Assembly: GCA_028284145.1 (NCBI GenBank)
Contig: JANQSH010000179.1
Coordinates: 1 to 64,000 of the forward strand
DNA length: 64,000 bases
DNA from: Planctomycetaceae bacterium
Lineage (GTDB): Bacteria; Planctomycetota; Planctomycetia; Planctomycetales; Planctomycetaceae
Direction: 5' to 3'
Shown: positions 30,126 through 39,775 of the stretch, one piece after another
Numbering within the stretch: the first letter of the stretch is position 1
How the letters are laid out: every line of letters begins with the position of its first letter
Program-made: the position numbers and the translations under genes
The notes under the pieces: generated by a model
Databases searched by the model: none
Seen by the model: only the letters and a program-made list of their open reading frames with translations
Told to the model about the DNA's origin: nothing

Positions 30126-32531
30126 TTACGTCAGACGGAAGCGTTTTCTCAATAGCCATTCCGCCGTCAGCAGCAGACTAAAGACGATCAGCAATTCCCA
30201 ACGGTTCCATAGAAGCAGTGGCTCTTGAGATTCCAGTGGCACGGGCCGAACGGGAGGAATCAACTGCGCCAACTGGTCGACATCAGCCAGCGTGAATAAC
30301 CGCCCACGCGATGTTTTGGCCGCTTTTCGCAAATCGACCTCATCCATGCTGCGTTGCTCCAACTCCAACATCGGGGGCATGACGCGAAAATCGGTGCGAG
30401 GAGGCGGCCCCTTGAAAAGAGGTGAGGAAATCCAGATGTCATAGTTCCCGACAGCGGCTTGTGGAAAGCGGCCTTCAAAGACAAATGGCAATCCCGGCAA
30501 AGGCGTCAAAGCAATCTCCCGCTGAAAGTCTCCCCGCCGTTCCAGCATGATGGTCACCTTGCCGCCGTTCGTTTCGAGCAGCCGTTCGTCGAATACACGC
30601 ACACGAAACTCGACAGTGTCACCCAGCGTGTAGATTTTGCGATCGACAGTCAAATTGGCACCACGATCTCGCCCGAGCAGTTTTGACTGGCTGACGAACC
30701 GCAGTGCCTGAATCCAATACCGACCGTAATGGGGTTCTCCCATTCGCCAGAAATCGTCGCTCGTATGATAGAGCGTCTTCCCCAACCCGAATCGCTGCAT
30801 GACGATCACCGGACGGTTCCGGCCTTTGGCGTCCTGCATGGCCTGTTCCGCGAAGATGACCGCACCCGGTTTCAATTCCTTGAGATTGACATTCCAGAAA
30901 AATTCGGGCAGATCACGCCAGATCACCGCACTCTCTTCTTCGGTTTCGGCAAGGCGGAAAATTGTACTCCCCTTTAATCCTTCGTTCGTCAACCGCATAC
31001 GAAAACCGTTCTCTATTGGCATATCCGCAGACGGCAACACAGTCGAGGAAAGATCAAAGGGAAACAAAACCTCCAAATCAGTATTGCGATACGCCAGCGG
31101 ATTGAATCGCTCTCCCGCGACAAACAGAATGCCTCCGCCATCGTTCACAAACTCTTGCAACGACTGCAGCACCTTGTCACCCAGATAGTTCGGATTGACA
31201 TCGCCAAAGATGATAACGTCATATTTCGTCAGTTCCTCTTCACGGACGGGGAAATGTTCCAGCGCTGTCTGATCGCCCGACGCATACTCAATATCTGCAT
31301 CCTGCAGGACGTGGGACAACGCAATCGATTTATCCCGTTCGAGCAAAGTCTTCAGTTTGCGAAACTCGTAGCGGGGTATCGAATCGGCCAGCAGCACCTG
31401 AATCTTCTCATTCCGCACGTGAATTGTTCTGGTCAACCGATTGTTGGATGCATCACTTTCCAGCGGCCTGGGTTCCACTTCCAGTGCGAATTCAAACTTT
31501 CCTTCCCGGTTGGGAACGTGAACAATTTCGACCTTTTCCACTCTGCCGTCGGCTGGCAGAGAAATCTGTTTCGTGGCAACCGGTTCGGAATCCACATTCT
31601 CCCGCAAGACGAGTTTCGCACTCTGGCCAGCAAACCCAAAACTGCGTATACGAGCGGAAAAGACAATCGGATCTCCAACGAATGCAATATCGTCCACCAG
31701 CAGATCTTCCAACTGGACATCGCGCGCCGGTTCCTGACTGCCGATGCCAACAGGATACAGCGGAACCAATTGATCCCGGGCCAGCAAAGCGGCTTCAGAA
31801 AGACGGTCAGCACGCGAACCGCTGGCGATACCGTCTGTCAACAGTATGATTCCCGCCGGTGGCGCGCCTCGAAACTGGTTCAGTAATTCGGCCACGACCG
31901 GCCCGGGACGAGTTGTCGATCCTCGTGGTTGAATCCGTTTCAACTCTGCGATGATCTGCTCAACTTCCAATTCGCTAACAACTTTGGATTGACCAATCGG
32001 TACCAGCTCATTCGAGAAACGATACAATTGCACTTTGTACTGCTGACTCAAGTCGCGCAGCCAATCGCCGTTGTCTCGTGTCAACACCGTGGTGGCCAGC
32101 TCAAATCGATTCAACTGAGATTGATCCACGTCTTTCAACAACTCTTCAACCGCCCGTTGAATTTCTTCATTGGTATAGAGGTCGTCCAGACTCATACTGG
32201 CGGAGTCGTCAATCATCACCACAATCACCGGCAATCCGGTTCGATCGATGGAGAGCGCACATTGACTGAGAAAAATGAGGACGATCCCCACGGCCAGCAC
32301 TCGCAATGTGGCCAAACTAATGCGGACTCGCAGAGGGAGCGTTTTCGTATCGCGTGCATAGACCCAGAGGATTCCGGCCAGCAGACCGATGGCGAGGACC
32401 AGCACCATCCACGCTTCCAGAAACGATGGCCAGGGATTTCGCCAGTGGAATGTCCAGGCCGTCCCCTCACCCGGTGCCGCCGGGGGAATGCCAAGATACC
32501 ACTCCACAAGTCGTTTCAATCCGCCTGTCAA
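30126..32531 (-). CDS. Membrane VWA-domain protein, 801 aa
   Basis: Two membrane helices (about 41-58 and 72-90) precede a VWA domain with a full MIDAS motif, D108-x-S110-x-S112 (IDDSASM), and ILLTDG. Beta domains follow (about 270-430), then a glutamine-amidotransferase-like fold region (about 440-600) and a final membrane helix near the C-terminus (LLIVFSLLLTAEWLLRKRF). It is probably the first gene of a three-gene operon (this gene, then 30017 and 26142), as the 250 bases upstream to tRNA-Gly hold no gene. Such VWA proteins are often paired with MoxR ATPases, but none is in this window. Confidence 0.8.
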   Translation of the reverse strand: MTGGLKRLVEWYLGIPPAAPGEGTAWTFHWRNPWPSFLEAWMVLVLAIGLLAGILWVYARDTKTLPLRVRISLATLRVLAVGIVLIFLSQCALSIDRTGLPVIVVMIDDSASMSLDDLYTNEEIQRAVEELLKDVDQSQLNRFELATTVLTRDNGDWLRDLSQQYKVQLYRFSNELVPIGQSKVVSELEVEQIIAELKRIQPRGSTTRPGPVVAELLNQFRGAPPAGIILLTDGIASGSRADRLSEAALLARDQLVPLYPVGIGSQEPARDVQLEDLLVDDIAFVGDPIVFSARIRSFGFAGQSAKLVLRENVDSEPVATKQISLPADGRVEKVEIVHVPNREGKFEFALEVEPRPLESDASNNRLTRTIHVRNEKIQVLLADSIPRYEFRKLKTLLERDKSIALSHVLQDADIEYASGDQTALEHFPVREEELTKYDVIIFGDVNPNYLGDKVLQSLQEFVNDGGGILFVAGERFNPLAYRNTDLEVLFPFDLSSTVLPSADMPIENGFRMRLTNEGLKGSTIFRLAETEEESAVIWRDLPEFFWNVNLKELKPGAVIFAEQAMQDAKGRNRPVIVMQRFGLGKTLYHTSDDFWRMGEPHYGRYWIQALRFVSQSKLLGRDRGANLTVDRKIYTLGDTVEFRVRVFDERLLETNGGKVTIMLERRGDFQREIALTPLPGLPFVFEGRFPQAAVGNYDIWISSPLFKGPPPRTDFRVMPPMLELEQRSMDEVDLRKAAKTSRGRLFTLADVDQLAQLIPPVRPVPLESQEPLLLWNRWELLIVFSLLLTAEWLLRKRFRLT

Positions 32532-32792
32532 TTTCGAGCTTTCGTAAGGAAGGGAAACTCTCGTGCGTCGGAATCACCAGTACATTGATGTGCAAAACAG
32601 GGCGCGACAATCAACGCCGATAATCATGAAATGAGGCGAGAGGAATCGAGAGTCCGCAGCCAGCACTCCAATAGGTGAAAGGGCAATGCCACCAGTATCA
32701 CTGATCCGAGGAGCAGAAATTCGTGACAATCCTGCGTGAAGGAGGGTCAGAATCTGCCGAAAACGTTTTCATTCAGCATCTGATCGGATAAA

Positions 32793-32865
<73 letters not shown>

Positions 32866-32937
32866 ACCCCCCCTGTCCGGGTGTCTTGGTCGGATTACAT
32901 TGTAGCCAGCGGTGAAGTCGAATCGCAACAATACGCC

Positions 32938-33930
32938 ATGCACGCATTGATCACACAGCTACAACAGGGAATTATCGATTGTCGCCTTGCAGACACCGAG
33001 CTACTGGTCGCGGTCTCTGGTGGAGCGGACAGTGTTGCATTGCTGCTTGGTCTGCAGGAATTGGCAAAAGAAAACGCCCTGCATCTGCAGGTGGCGCACG
33101 TTAATCATCAGTTGCGCGGCGAACAATCCGACAGCGATTCCCAATTTGTCGCGAGTTTGGCCGCGTCACTCGGTGTCCCATGTCATGTCGATTCGGTCGA
33201 TATTGCAATTATGGCCAAAGAGTGGGGAATCGGCATCGAAGAGGCGGCTCGTGATGCACGGTTTGCGTTTTTTCGACAAACGGCTCGGCAGACAAACACT
33301 CGATGGATTGCCCTGGCCCATACTGCCGATGATCAGGCCGAGACCATTTTGCACCACATCGTTCGAGGGACTGGCATTGCCGGTTTACGGGGAATGCCTG
33401 CTGTGCGCGAATTGGAGAAAGATATCGCAATCGTCCGACCGCTACTGAGGACATCTCGGAAGACCGTGTTGAATTACCTGCAAATCCGCAACCAGGAATT
33501 TCGACAAGATGGCACTAACGACGACACCGAATTCACCCGCAATCGTATCCGGCATGTGCTGCTGCCAATGTTGGAGACGCAATTCAACCCTCAAGTCCGG
33601 CAGGCTCTGTTAAGACTTGGGACGCAGGCGGGCGAGGTGCAGACATTGATTGATGATCAAATTCGATCGTTATGCGCGGTTGCAGTGGCAAGTCAACAAG
33701 ACGAGATCTGTCGTCTTGTGCGAGATCGCCTGGTGGGAAAAACGCGGTATTTGTTGCGGGCGTTCTTTGCCAGATTGTGGCAGCAGCAAAACTGGCCTCG
33801 CCAAAGAATGGGTTTCGCCGAGTGGGATCGACTGGTTGACCTGCTGCACAATGAAGAAACAGCCGTACTGCCAGGCAATGTCGAGGTACGAACACGGGGT
33901 GACTTGTTCGTGCTGAGGAAACGATCGTGA
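32938..33930 (+). CDS. tilS: tRNA(Ile)-lysidine synthase
   Basis: The 330-aa enzyme converts C34 of the CAU-anticodon tRNA-Ile to lysidine using ATP and lysine. The PP-loop SGGADS (residues 27-32), AHVNHQLRGE and AHTADDQAETILHHIVRGTG are characteristic. The C-terminal substrate-binding part (RNRIRHVLLPMLE) is also present. The frame is open to GTG at 32881, but the ATG at 32938 starts the conserved region naturally. It lies 70 bases past tRNA-Gly and converges with queE. Confidence 0.9.
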   Translation: MHALITQLQQGIIDCRLADTELLVAVSGGADSVALLLGLQELAKENALHLQVAHVNHQLRGEQSDSDSQFVASLAASLGVPCHVDSVDIAIMAKEWGIGIEEAARDARFAFFRQTARQTNTRWIALAHTADDQAETILHHIVRGTGIAGLRGMPAVRELEKDIAIVRPLLRTSRKTVLNYLQIRNQEFRQDGTNDDTEFTRNRIRHVLLPMLETQFNPQVRQALLRLGTQAGEVQTLIDDQIRSLCAVAVASQQDEICRLVRDRLVGKTRYLLRAFFARLWQQQNWPRQRMGFAEWDRLVDLLHNEETAVLPGNVEVRTRGDLFVLRKRS

Positions 33931-33942
33931 TCCCATCAGATT

Positions 33943-34650
33943 TCATTTCCCTTTCACGTTTCCCCAGCGTTCAATGTGCAACCGGGGGGAAACGCTCCAG
34001 CCACGATCAGCAGCCGCTTCTTTCAGCCAGTCGAGCTTCTGGTGGATTTCTTCTGCCGTCCGTGCCTGAGGCATCAGCCAGATATTCTCAGGCTGTAATT
34101 CGGGATAGCGTTCGCCGTATCGTTCGACATCGACAACCTCTTCAGGCGTGTCAATCACAAATTTGAATTGATGATCGTAACGCGAGATAATCGCCCGAAT
34201 CACATCTGGCTGATCTCGCTGTTCATCATGCCGAGCGGTCCAGTGGGCCAGTTCTCGATCCGGTCGGTCGATATTCCCGGTGTGTGGTGTCGAATTGGAG
34301 AGTTTGGGACTGACTGACATCAGATGAACATCGACCTGGGGGGCGATTGTGCCGGCGGTTTCCACGGTGACCAGATGTGCGTTGCGATTGAGCCTGTCGA
34401 TCAATTCGTTGAATTCCGGTTGCAGCAACGGCTCGCCACCTGTCACAACAACACGCCGGCATTCATACCGGGCGACTTGCTCCACAATTTGCGCCAGTGG
34501 AATACGCTGTCCCTGTGGATCCCACGACGTGTCGGGCGTATCGCAAAACCAGCAACGGAGATTGCAGCCGGAGGTGCGTATGAACGTCGAAGGTTCGCCA
34601 GCGTAGCGGCCTTCTCCCTGAATTGAGTGAAAAATTTCGTTGATCCACAT
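33943..34650 (-). CDS. queE: 7-carboxy-7-deazaguanine synthase
   Basis: This is a 235-aa radical-SAM enzyme of queuosine precursor (preQ0) synthesis. Cys29, Cys33 and Cys36 (CNLRCWFC) bind the iron-sulfur cluster, and VVVTGGEPLLQPE is the SAM-binding segment. IFHSIQGEGRYAGEPSTFIR is the classic QueE start. Downstream of queC on the same strand (46-bp gap), the two form a compact pathway cluster. No queD or queF is in the window. Confidence 0.95.
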   Translation of the reverse strand: MWINEIFHSIQGEGRYAGEPSTFIRTSGCNLRCWFCDTPDTSWDPQGQRIPLAQIVEQVARYECRRVVVTGGEPLLQPEFNELIDRLNRNAHLVTVETAGTIAPQVDVHLMSVSPKLSNSTPHTGNIDRPDRELAHWTARHDEQRDQPDVIRAIISRYDHQFKFVIDTPEEVVDVERYGERYPELQPENIWLMPQARTAEEIHQKLDWLKEAAADRGWSVSPRLHIERWGNVKGK

Positions 34651-34696
34651 CTTTATGTATCACCAACGTGTCGCTTCAATGGAGACGCTCAAACCA

Positions 34697-35422
34697 TTAC
34701 CTGTCCGGGTAATCAAGTGGATCAATCAAACCGGCTTCCGCGAAACCTCTCAAACGTAACTGACAGGAGTCGCACCGACCGCAGGGCTGGCCGGTCTCCA
34801 ATGGGTCATAACAACTGTGCGTCAGTCCATAATCGACACCCAGATCTGTCCCTCGTTGAATGATCTCGGATTTGGTCAGCGAGATCAGCGGCGTATGGAT
34901 TCGCCATCGGGATTCCTGATCATCGTTGTCGACGCCGGTTTTGGTTGCGAGATTGGCCATTTCATTAAAGGCGTGAATGAACTCCGGCCGGCAATCGGGA
35001 TAGCCACTGTAATCGACGGCATTCACTCCAATAAAGAGATCCCTTGCACCAATCGCTTCCGCCCAACCCAATGCGATCGAAAGGAAGATTGTATTTCGTG
35101 CCGGCACATACGTGACGGGTATTCCATCCGTGAGTTGGTTCTCGTCGCGATCCTTGGGAACATCGATATCCGCCGTCAGAGCCGAGCCACCGAATCGCCG
35201 CAAATCGAGCGGAAAGACAATATGTTCGACAACTCCAGCCGCATCGCAAACGCGGGACGCAGCCTCCAGTTCATAACGATGTCGCTGGCCATAGTCGAAA
35301 GAGAGAGCGTAAATCAGGTATCCGAGTTCCTGCGCCATGGCCAGAACGGTGGCGGAATCGAGTCCGCCGCTCGTCAGCATGATTGCCTTTTGGCTGGTGT
35401 CATTTTTCTTTGTGTCATTCAT
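34697..35422 (-). CDS. queC: 7-cyano-7-deazaguanine synthase
   Basis: The 241-aa product makes preQ0 from the product of QueE using ATP and ammonia. It has the PP-loop [19 protein letters not shown], and a C-terminal zinc site with four Cys ([17 protein letters not shown]). The ATG at 35422 has GAGG 6-9 bases ahead on the minus strand, so I prefer it to the Met codons at 35437 and 35434. An inverted repeat lies just upstream. It is transcribed with queE. Confidence 0.95.
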   Translation of the reverse strand: MNDTKKNDTSQKAIMLTSGGLDSATVLAMAQELGYLIYALSFDYGQRHRYELEAASRVCDAAGVVEHIVFPLDLRRFGGSALTADIDVPKDRDENQLTDGIPVTYVPARNTIFLSIALGWAEAIGARDLFIGVNAVDYSGYPDCRPEFIHAFNEMANLATKTGVDNDDQESRWRIHTPLISLTKSEIIQRGTDLGVDYGLTHSCYDPLETGQPCGRCDSCQLRLRGFAEAGLIDPLDYPDR

Positions 35423-35432
35423 TCCGTACCTC

Positions 35433-35462
35433 ATCACGTTATTGTATTCACTCTAACGTGAT
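35433..35462. promoter_or_regulatory. Inverted repeat upstream of queC
   Basis: ATCACGTTA and TAACGTGAT are perfectly complementary 9-bp arms with a 12-bp spacer. The repeat starts 11 bases before the queC start codon. It could be an operator or a 5'-leader hairpin. It does not look like a preQ1 riboswitch to me. Confidence 0.45.
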
Positions 35463-35565
35463 GCAAAGTGCGGTGACAATTCAGCAGCCGGGGACAATCG
35501 GGCAAAAAACGACCACCCCTTACCAAAGGTGGCCACATTGGACGGGGCAAATTGCCGAATATCAA

Positions 35566-35979
35566 TCACTTCGGGACATTGAAGTCCCATTTGGTCTTGT
35601 CTTTCATGAGGAGTTGGATTTCTTCTTTGTATTCGGTGAACAGGGGAGTCCCCTCCTTTTCTTTTTCGCCATCTTCTGTTTCGGCTGCCTGACCATCAAA
35701 ACCATAGATGCGAACCGTGTATTTATGATCGGCGACAAGTCCCTCACTTTTGGAAAGGGCGTATTCACCGTCCCTGATTTCGGCAGTCGCGCGGGGAACA
35801 TCTGGAAAGCCGCCTTCAGTCGGAGCGGCATCGAACATGATCTTTCCCACCGGTACTGGTTTGCCATCAAAGTTCACGCTGCCGGAAATGGGTTGACGGT
35901 CGTAACCATCCGAACAGCCGAAAAATGCCAGGACACAACACGCTGAAAACAGCCGTTTCCAACCCACATTATAGTTCAT
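35566..35979 (-). CDS. Small secreted lipoprotein, 137 aa
   Basis: A lipoprotein signal (LFSACCVLAFFGC) is followed by an all-beta domain (PISGSVNFDGKPVPVGKIMF, GEYALSKSEGLVADHKYTVR) of the transthyretin-like type that often accompanies DUF1559 genes in planctomycetes. It ends in WDFNVPK. It lies 66 bases downstream of the DUF1559 gene, so it is probably in one operon. Function unknown. Confidence 0.75.
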   Translation of the reverse strand: MNYNVGWKRLFSACCVLAFFGCSDGYDRQPISGSVNFDGKPVPVGKIMFDAAPTEGGFPDVPRATAEIRDGEYALSKSEGLVADHKYTVRIYGFDGQAAETEDGEKEKEGTPLFTEYKEEIQLLMKDKTKWDFNVPK

Positions 35980-36045
35980 CAGTCATCTCGTTTCGTGCGG
36001 AGAATAAAGTTCATCAGGCGGAGCGGAATGAACGGTTCAGGTTGC

Positions 36046-37104
36046 TCAGGGAAAATCGATCACATTGCCATCGGCTCGTTGTCCCATCAAACGGAACTGG
36101 CCGACGCTCAAGCTCTCGGCGACGAAGTGGGTGCTGCCATCAACCAGCAATGCGTGCACGCCCCCTTCATGTTCACTGTAAAAGGTGTTGAAAGTATGGT
36201 TGAACCTGGACGACGAAATTTCCGTGTTGATTGGATAGACGGCAGCGGTTAGCGGTCCGGGCATGATCGTGGTGTCGTCACGACGGATGCTCGATGACCA
36301 GCGGATAAAAGGCCAACCAGCCGCGCCACCCGTACCCGCCACAGCGAATCGGGCATTTTCACCCACCAGGAATGTGCTGCTGGCTCCATCCTTGCAGTCG
36401 CGAAAACGGAAGTTGCTGTTGACCGTCAGCATTCCATTCGCGAAGACCGCGCGATTTGCGGTTGAACTCGTTCCGTGAATTGCCGCTCCATCTTGCGTGA
36501 CTGGATCGTTTGCGATTGTCCCACCCCCCATGCAGCCGCCATAGTCAATGGAATACTCGCCATCGCCATTCCGAAAGTTCGATGGGCAGCGGTAGATTTC
36601 GACGTTCAATTGATACAGATCATAATTGACGCCACTGAGCGATGTGCCCAGTCCTTCCTCGTCATACGAGCCGAAGCTTTTTGACCAGTCAAGTTGATCG
36701 TAAATCACGGCCTGATCAATAAAGGGCAGGATATGGACCGACCAGGGAGCACCACCGAGTTGATGCTGCGAAGAAGAGGTGTTATTCACCCACGCTTCAT
36801 TCGAACCTCCCTTGTACGTGGAAGGGTCTTTAGGGTCGAACTTCGGTGCGGGAGTGGAAGGATCGCCCAGGTCGATCACACCGGGAGGAAACTTCTTGAA
36901 CTGTGAATGATAGTTATGCAGTGCGATGCCGATCTGCTTTAAGTTGCTTTTGCACTGTGTTCGCCGGGCGGCTTCCCTTGCCTGCTGAATGGCAGGGAGC
37001 AGCAAGGCGATGAGGATCGCGATGATGGCAATCACCACGAGCAATTCAATCAAAGTAAAACCAGCGGGTTTTCGGCGATGGAATATCGTGGCCCGGAATC
37101 GCAT
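36046..37104 (-). CDS. DUF1559 protein with pilin-like N-terminus
   Basis: The protein is 352 aa. GFTLIELLVVIAIIAILIAL is the prepilin-type cleavage/methylation motif. AARRTQCKSNLKQIGIALHN and GGVHALLVDGSTHFVAE are the DUF1559 (SBP_bac_10) hallmarks. The ATG at 37104 has AAAGGAGA 5 bases ahead; the frame upstream to 37392 overlaps a pseudogene and is not coding. Expected role: surface pseudopilin-like component. The family is highly expanded in planctomycetes; individual functions are unknown. Confidence 0.9.
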   Translation of the reverse strand: MRFRATIFHRRKPAGFTLIELLVVIAIIAILIALLLPAIQQAREAARRTQCKSNLKQIGIALHNYHSQFKKFPPGVIDLGDPSTPAPKFDPKDPSTYKGGSNEAWVNNTSSSQHQLGGAPWSVHILPFIDQAVIYDQLDWSKSFGSYDEEGLGTSLSGVNYDLYQLNVEIYRCPSNFRNGDGEYSIDYGGCMGGGTIANDPVTQDGAAIHGTSSTANRAVFANGMLTVNSNFRFRDCKDGASSTFLVGENARFAVAGTGGAAGWPFIRWSSSIRRDDTTIMPGPLTAAVYPINTEISSSRFNHTFNTFYSEHEGGVHALLVDGSTHFVAESLSVGQFRLMGQRADGNVIDFP

Positions 37105-37304
37105 CGAAATCTCCTTTGAAATTGGAAACAACGTCAGGACAAGTATGCGATGATTACCCCAGATCAATGTGAAAGTATTGCGAACTGGTTGTGAAATCCT
37201 GGCGAACTCACATGTTTGCAACTGTCCTCGCAGACCGACTAACTGCAGCAACTTATCTGTCTCGTGGCAGGCTCCCCGCCACCCATTCCTCAGTCTTGTC
37301 CGGA

Positions 37305-37489
37305 TTAGAGGGCATACTTCAGTTCGATGGAAATGATCCCTTCCATTTCCAATGCCATGATGCTCCTGCAGATACGACTCAAACTCGACCACACCCCGTC
37401 CGGGCGGAAGGTCGCCATGTACCTTGCCATCGCAATCGGAAATGTAAACGTGAATCGCCTTGTCCTTGGAGTATTCAAGGTACCAGATT
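37305..37489 (-). pseudogene. Decayed 3' end of a sugar phosphate isomerase/epimerase
   Basis: The minus strand reads KAIHVYISDCDGKVHGDLPP and GRGVVEFESYLQEH in one frame, then after a one-base shift continues as ALEMEGIISIELKYAL followed by TAA at 37305. This is the usual C-terminal pattern of xylose-isomerase-like TIM-barrel sugar isomerases (H-x-SDCDGKVHGDLPPG and a final I-x-IELEYA strand). No upstream part of the gene is recognisable, so only about 60 codons remain and they are frameshifted. The surrounding 37105-37683 contains nothing else I can name. Confidence 0.65.
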
Positions 37490-37683
37490 CCGGCTATCGA
37501 TCAATGAATTTTGTTCGCAAGCCGGATCTTCGCATCGAATTCGGCTAAACTGAAAATCCACAACCATCGCGAACACCGCACGGAAATGACGAAAAGTCGA
37601 TGCTCTCGCGAATGTCAAGACGAGTCGTCGCGACGAAAACCTGCCGTATGCTCCAGTGCTCCAGCCAGGATTCACGATCACCC

Positions 37684-38844
37684 ATGAATGTTGTGCACTT
37701 CATCACTCGAATGATTGTGGGAGGTGCGCAGGAAAATACGCTGTTGACGTGTGTCGATCAGGTTCACGAACATGCCGATATGGTCACACTGATCTCTGGC
37801 CAGGACTTTGGTCCCGAAGGGAGTCTGCTCCAAACAGCACGTGATCAGGGCGTGGAGGTGGAGATCATCCCGCAGTTGCAGCGCAACCTGCATCCCTGGC
37901 GGGAATGGAGCAGCTACCGGACATTGTTGAAACTGCTGCGTCGCATTCAGCCTGACCTGATTCACACCCACAGTTCCAAAGCGGGTATTCTAGGTCGCGC
38001 GGCGGCGGCAAAGTTGAGTATCCCGGTTGTGCATACCGTTCATGGTGCAGCGTTTCATCACGGTCAGGGGAAATTCGCCTGGCATCTGTATCGCGCGGCT
38101 GAACGCTGGGCGGGCAAGAAAACCGACCGCTTCATCAGTGTGTGTGACGCCATGACACAGCAGTATCTCGATGCAGGAATTGGGCAACCGGATGATTATC
38201 ACACCATCTACAGTGGTATGAATGTCGAACCATTTCTGAAGCCGCCTCGCTGCCGGGAAGAAATGCGATATGAACTGGGGTTCGGGCCGGACGATGTGGT
38301 CGTGGCGAAAATTGCCCGGCTGTTTCACCTGAAAGGACACGAGTTCATTCTGCGCGCAGCTCGGGGCATTGTTGTGAAAAATCCGAACGTGCGATTTCTG
38401 TTCGTCGGCGATGGAATTCTGCGTGACCAATTCGAGAGACAGATCGCAGCCGAGCGATTGACCGATCACTTCCGCTTCACCGGATTGATTCCTCCGACGG
38501 AAATTCCATCACTTATTCACGCCAGTGATATCGTCGCGCACACCAGCTTGTGGGAGGGGCTGGCACGCGTGTTGCCGCAGGGTCTGATTTCCGGCAGGCC
38601 GGTTGTCAGTTACGACATTGACGGTGCACGGGAAGTGGTTATCCCCGGCGAAACAGGTTTTCTGCTGGAACCCGAAAGCATCGAACCTCTGCAGACAGCC
38701 ATTCTGAAGTTGGCCGCTGACACAGAATTACGAACTCGATTGGGAAGCACAGGTCGTGCGAGATTCACCAGGCAATTCCGCCATCAAAATGCGACAAAGC
38801 AGATCCGCGTGGTGTATGAGGATATCCTGTCAAAACAGCAATAG
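37684..38844 (+). CDS. Family 4 glycosyltransferase (GT-B fold)
   Basis: The product is 386 aa. MNVVHFITRMIVGGAQENTL, DLIHTHSSKAGILGRAAAAK and VVHTVHGAAFH mark the N-domain. VAKIARLFHLKGHEFILRAA, RFLFVGDG and HTSLWEGLARVLPQGLISGR (the C-terminal E-x7-E nucleotide-sugar site) mark the GT4 type. It probably transfers a sugar in polysaccharide or lipid glycan synthesis. The ATG at 37684 starts the conserved region; the frame upstream to 37600 is not convincing. No sugar genes lie next to it. Confidence 0.85.
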   Translation: MNVVHFITRMIVGGAQENTLLTCVDQVHEHADMVTLISGQDFGPEGSLLQTARDQGVEVEIIPQLQRNLHPWREWSSYRTLLKLLRRIQPDLIHTHSSKAGILGRAAAAKLSIPVVHTVHGAAFHHGQGKFAWHLYRAAERWAGKKTDRFISVCDAMTQQYLDAGIGQPDDYHTIYSGMNVEPFLKPPRCREEMRYELGFGPDDVVVAKIARLFHLKGHEFILRAARGIVVKNPNVRFLFVGDGILRDQFERQIAAERLTDHFRFTGLIPPTEIPSLIHASDIVAHTSLWEGLARVLPQGLISGRPVVSYDIDGAREVVIPGETGFLLEPESIEPLQTAILKLAADTELRTRLGSTGRARFTRQFRHQNATKQIRVVYEDILSKQQ

Positions 38845-38910
38845 CAGTTGGCAGGGACAGACTCGCCCGTGTCACGATAGCGACAAGAGGGGCGAACGAG
38901 CCGCGACACG

Positions 38911-38984
38911 TAGCAATCGTGGCCAGGGCTTATAAACGCACCCTTCTTTATCTGACGGCCTCCGGACAACAGGAAATTGTCCGG
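38911..38984 (+). repeat. 74-bp direct repeat, copy 1
   Basis: This 74-bp sequence is repeated without mismatch at 39687-39760. It ends in a perfect hairpin (CCGGACAA, loop CAGGAAA, TTGTCCGG; 38962-38984). The two copies enclose the toxin-antitoxin pair. Confidence 0.9.
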
Positions 38985-39122
38985 ACCCAACCAGTATTGA
39001 AATAGCCTGTTGCCTGAGAGACGACATGCAGCGTAAAATAAGGCAATACAGTCGATAGTCGAATGCAAAAGGCGGGGGGGATATTTTGCAATCAACTGCG
39101 ATAAAGTTTAGAAAGACAGGCG

Positions 39123-39371
39123 ATGGAGATTCAACTTCCACCAGACCAGCGATCATATCTTGAACAGCTTGTGGACGACGGACTCTACTCCACCGTGAAC
39201 GAGGCGATCAGCGCCTGCGTACGGCGAATGATGACAGATGATCGCCTTCAACAGCAAATTGACGTCGGAGTGCAGCAAGCGGAGCAGGGGGAAATCATCG
39301 ATCACGCCACAGTGTTCGCTCAATTGAGAACGCGGGTCGGCGAATTGCAGAAGTCAGACGACACCGCATGA
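39123..39371 (+). CDS. ParD/CopG-like antitoxin
   Basis: The product is 82 aa. MEIQLPPDQRSYLEQLVDDG and YSTVNEAISACVRRMMTDDR give the ribbon-helix-helix DNA-binding pattern of ParD-type antitoxins. The C-terminal helix should hold the toxin. ATG at 39123; its stop overlaps the toxin start by four bases (ATGA). It is expected to repress its own operon. Confidence 0.8.
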   Translation: MEIQLPPDQRSYLEQLVDDGLYSTVNEAISACVRRMMTDDRLQQQIDVGVQQAEQGEIIDHATVFAQLRTRVGELQKSDDTA

Positions 39372-39658
39372 CTGGACTTTTTTACACTTCCGCTGCAAAG
39401 CAGGATCTGGTCGACATCCTCGAATACATCGCTGGTGACAATCCGGCTGCCGCATTGGATTGGATCGACAAAATCGAGGCGAAGTGTCTGCTGATTGGCA
39501 TTGGCAGCAGTACAATGATCGGCGAAATGCAGCCACATTTGGGTGAGGGCGTGCGTGCCAGTATCGTGGGCCGCTATGTGATTTTTCACCGTGAAGCGAA
39601 TGGTCGAATCGAGATCCTGCGTGTCATTCCCGGCGATCGGAATGTGACACGGCTCTGA
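39368..39658 (+). CDS. ParE/RelE-type toxin
   Basis: The product is 96 aa. FYTSAAKQDLVDILEYIAGD, GVRASIVGRYVIFHREANGR and IEILRVIPGDRN are the ParE/RelE fold pattern. It could be a gyrase poison or a ribosome-dependent nuclease; sequence alone does not decide. It pairs with the antitoxin gene directly upstream, and the pair sits between the two 74-bp repeats. Confidence 0.8.
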   Translation: MTGLFYTSAAKQDLVDILEYIAGDNPAAALDWIDKIEAKCLLIGIGSSTMIGEMQPHLGEGVRASIVGRYVIFHREANGRIEILRVIPGDRNVTRL

Positions 39659-39686
39659 ATTGCGTTGCTCGGTCTGAGAGTCCGCA

Positions 39687-39760
39687 TAGCAATCGTGGCC
39701 AGGGCTTATAAACGCACCCTTCTTTATCTGACGGCCTCCGGACAACAGGAAATTGTCCGG
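39687..39760 (+). repeat. 74-bp direct repeat, copy 2
   Basis: Exact copy of 38911-38984, with the terminal hairpin at 39738-39760. It starts 28 bases after the toxin stop. Confidence 0.9.
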
Positions 39761-39775
39761 GCTACCCAGCTTCGG

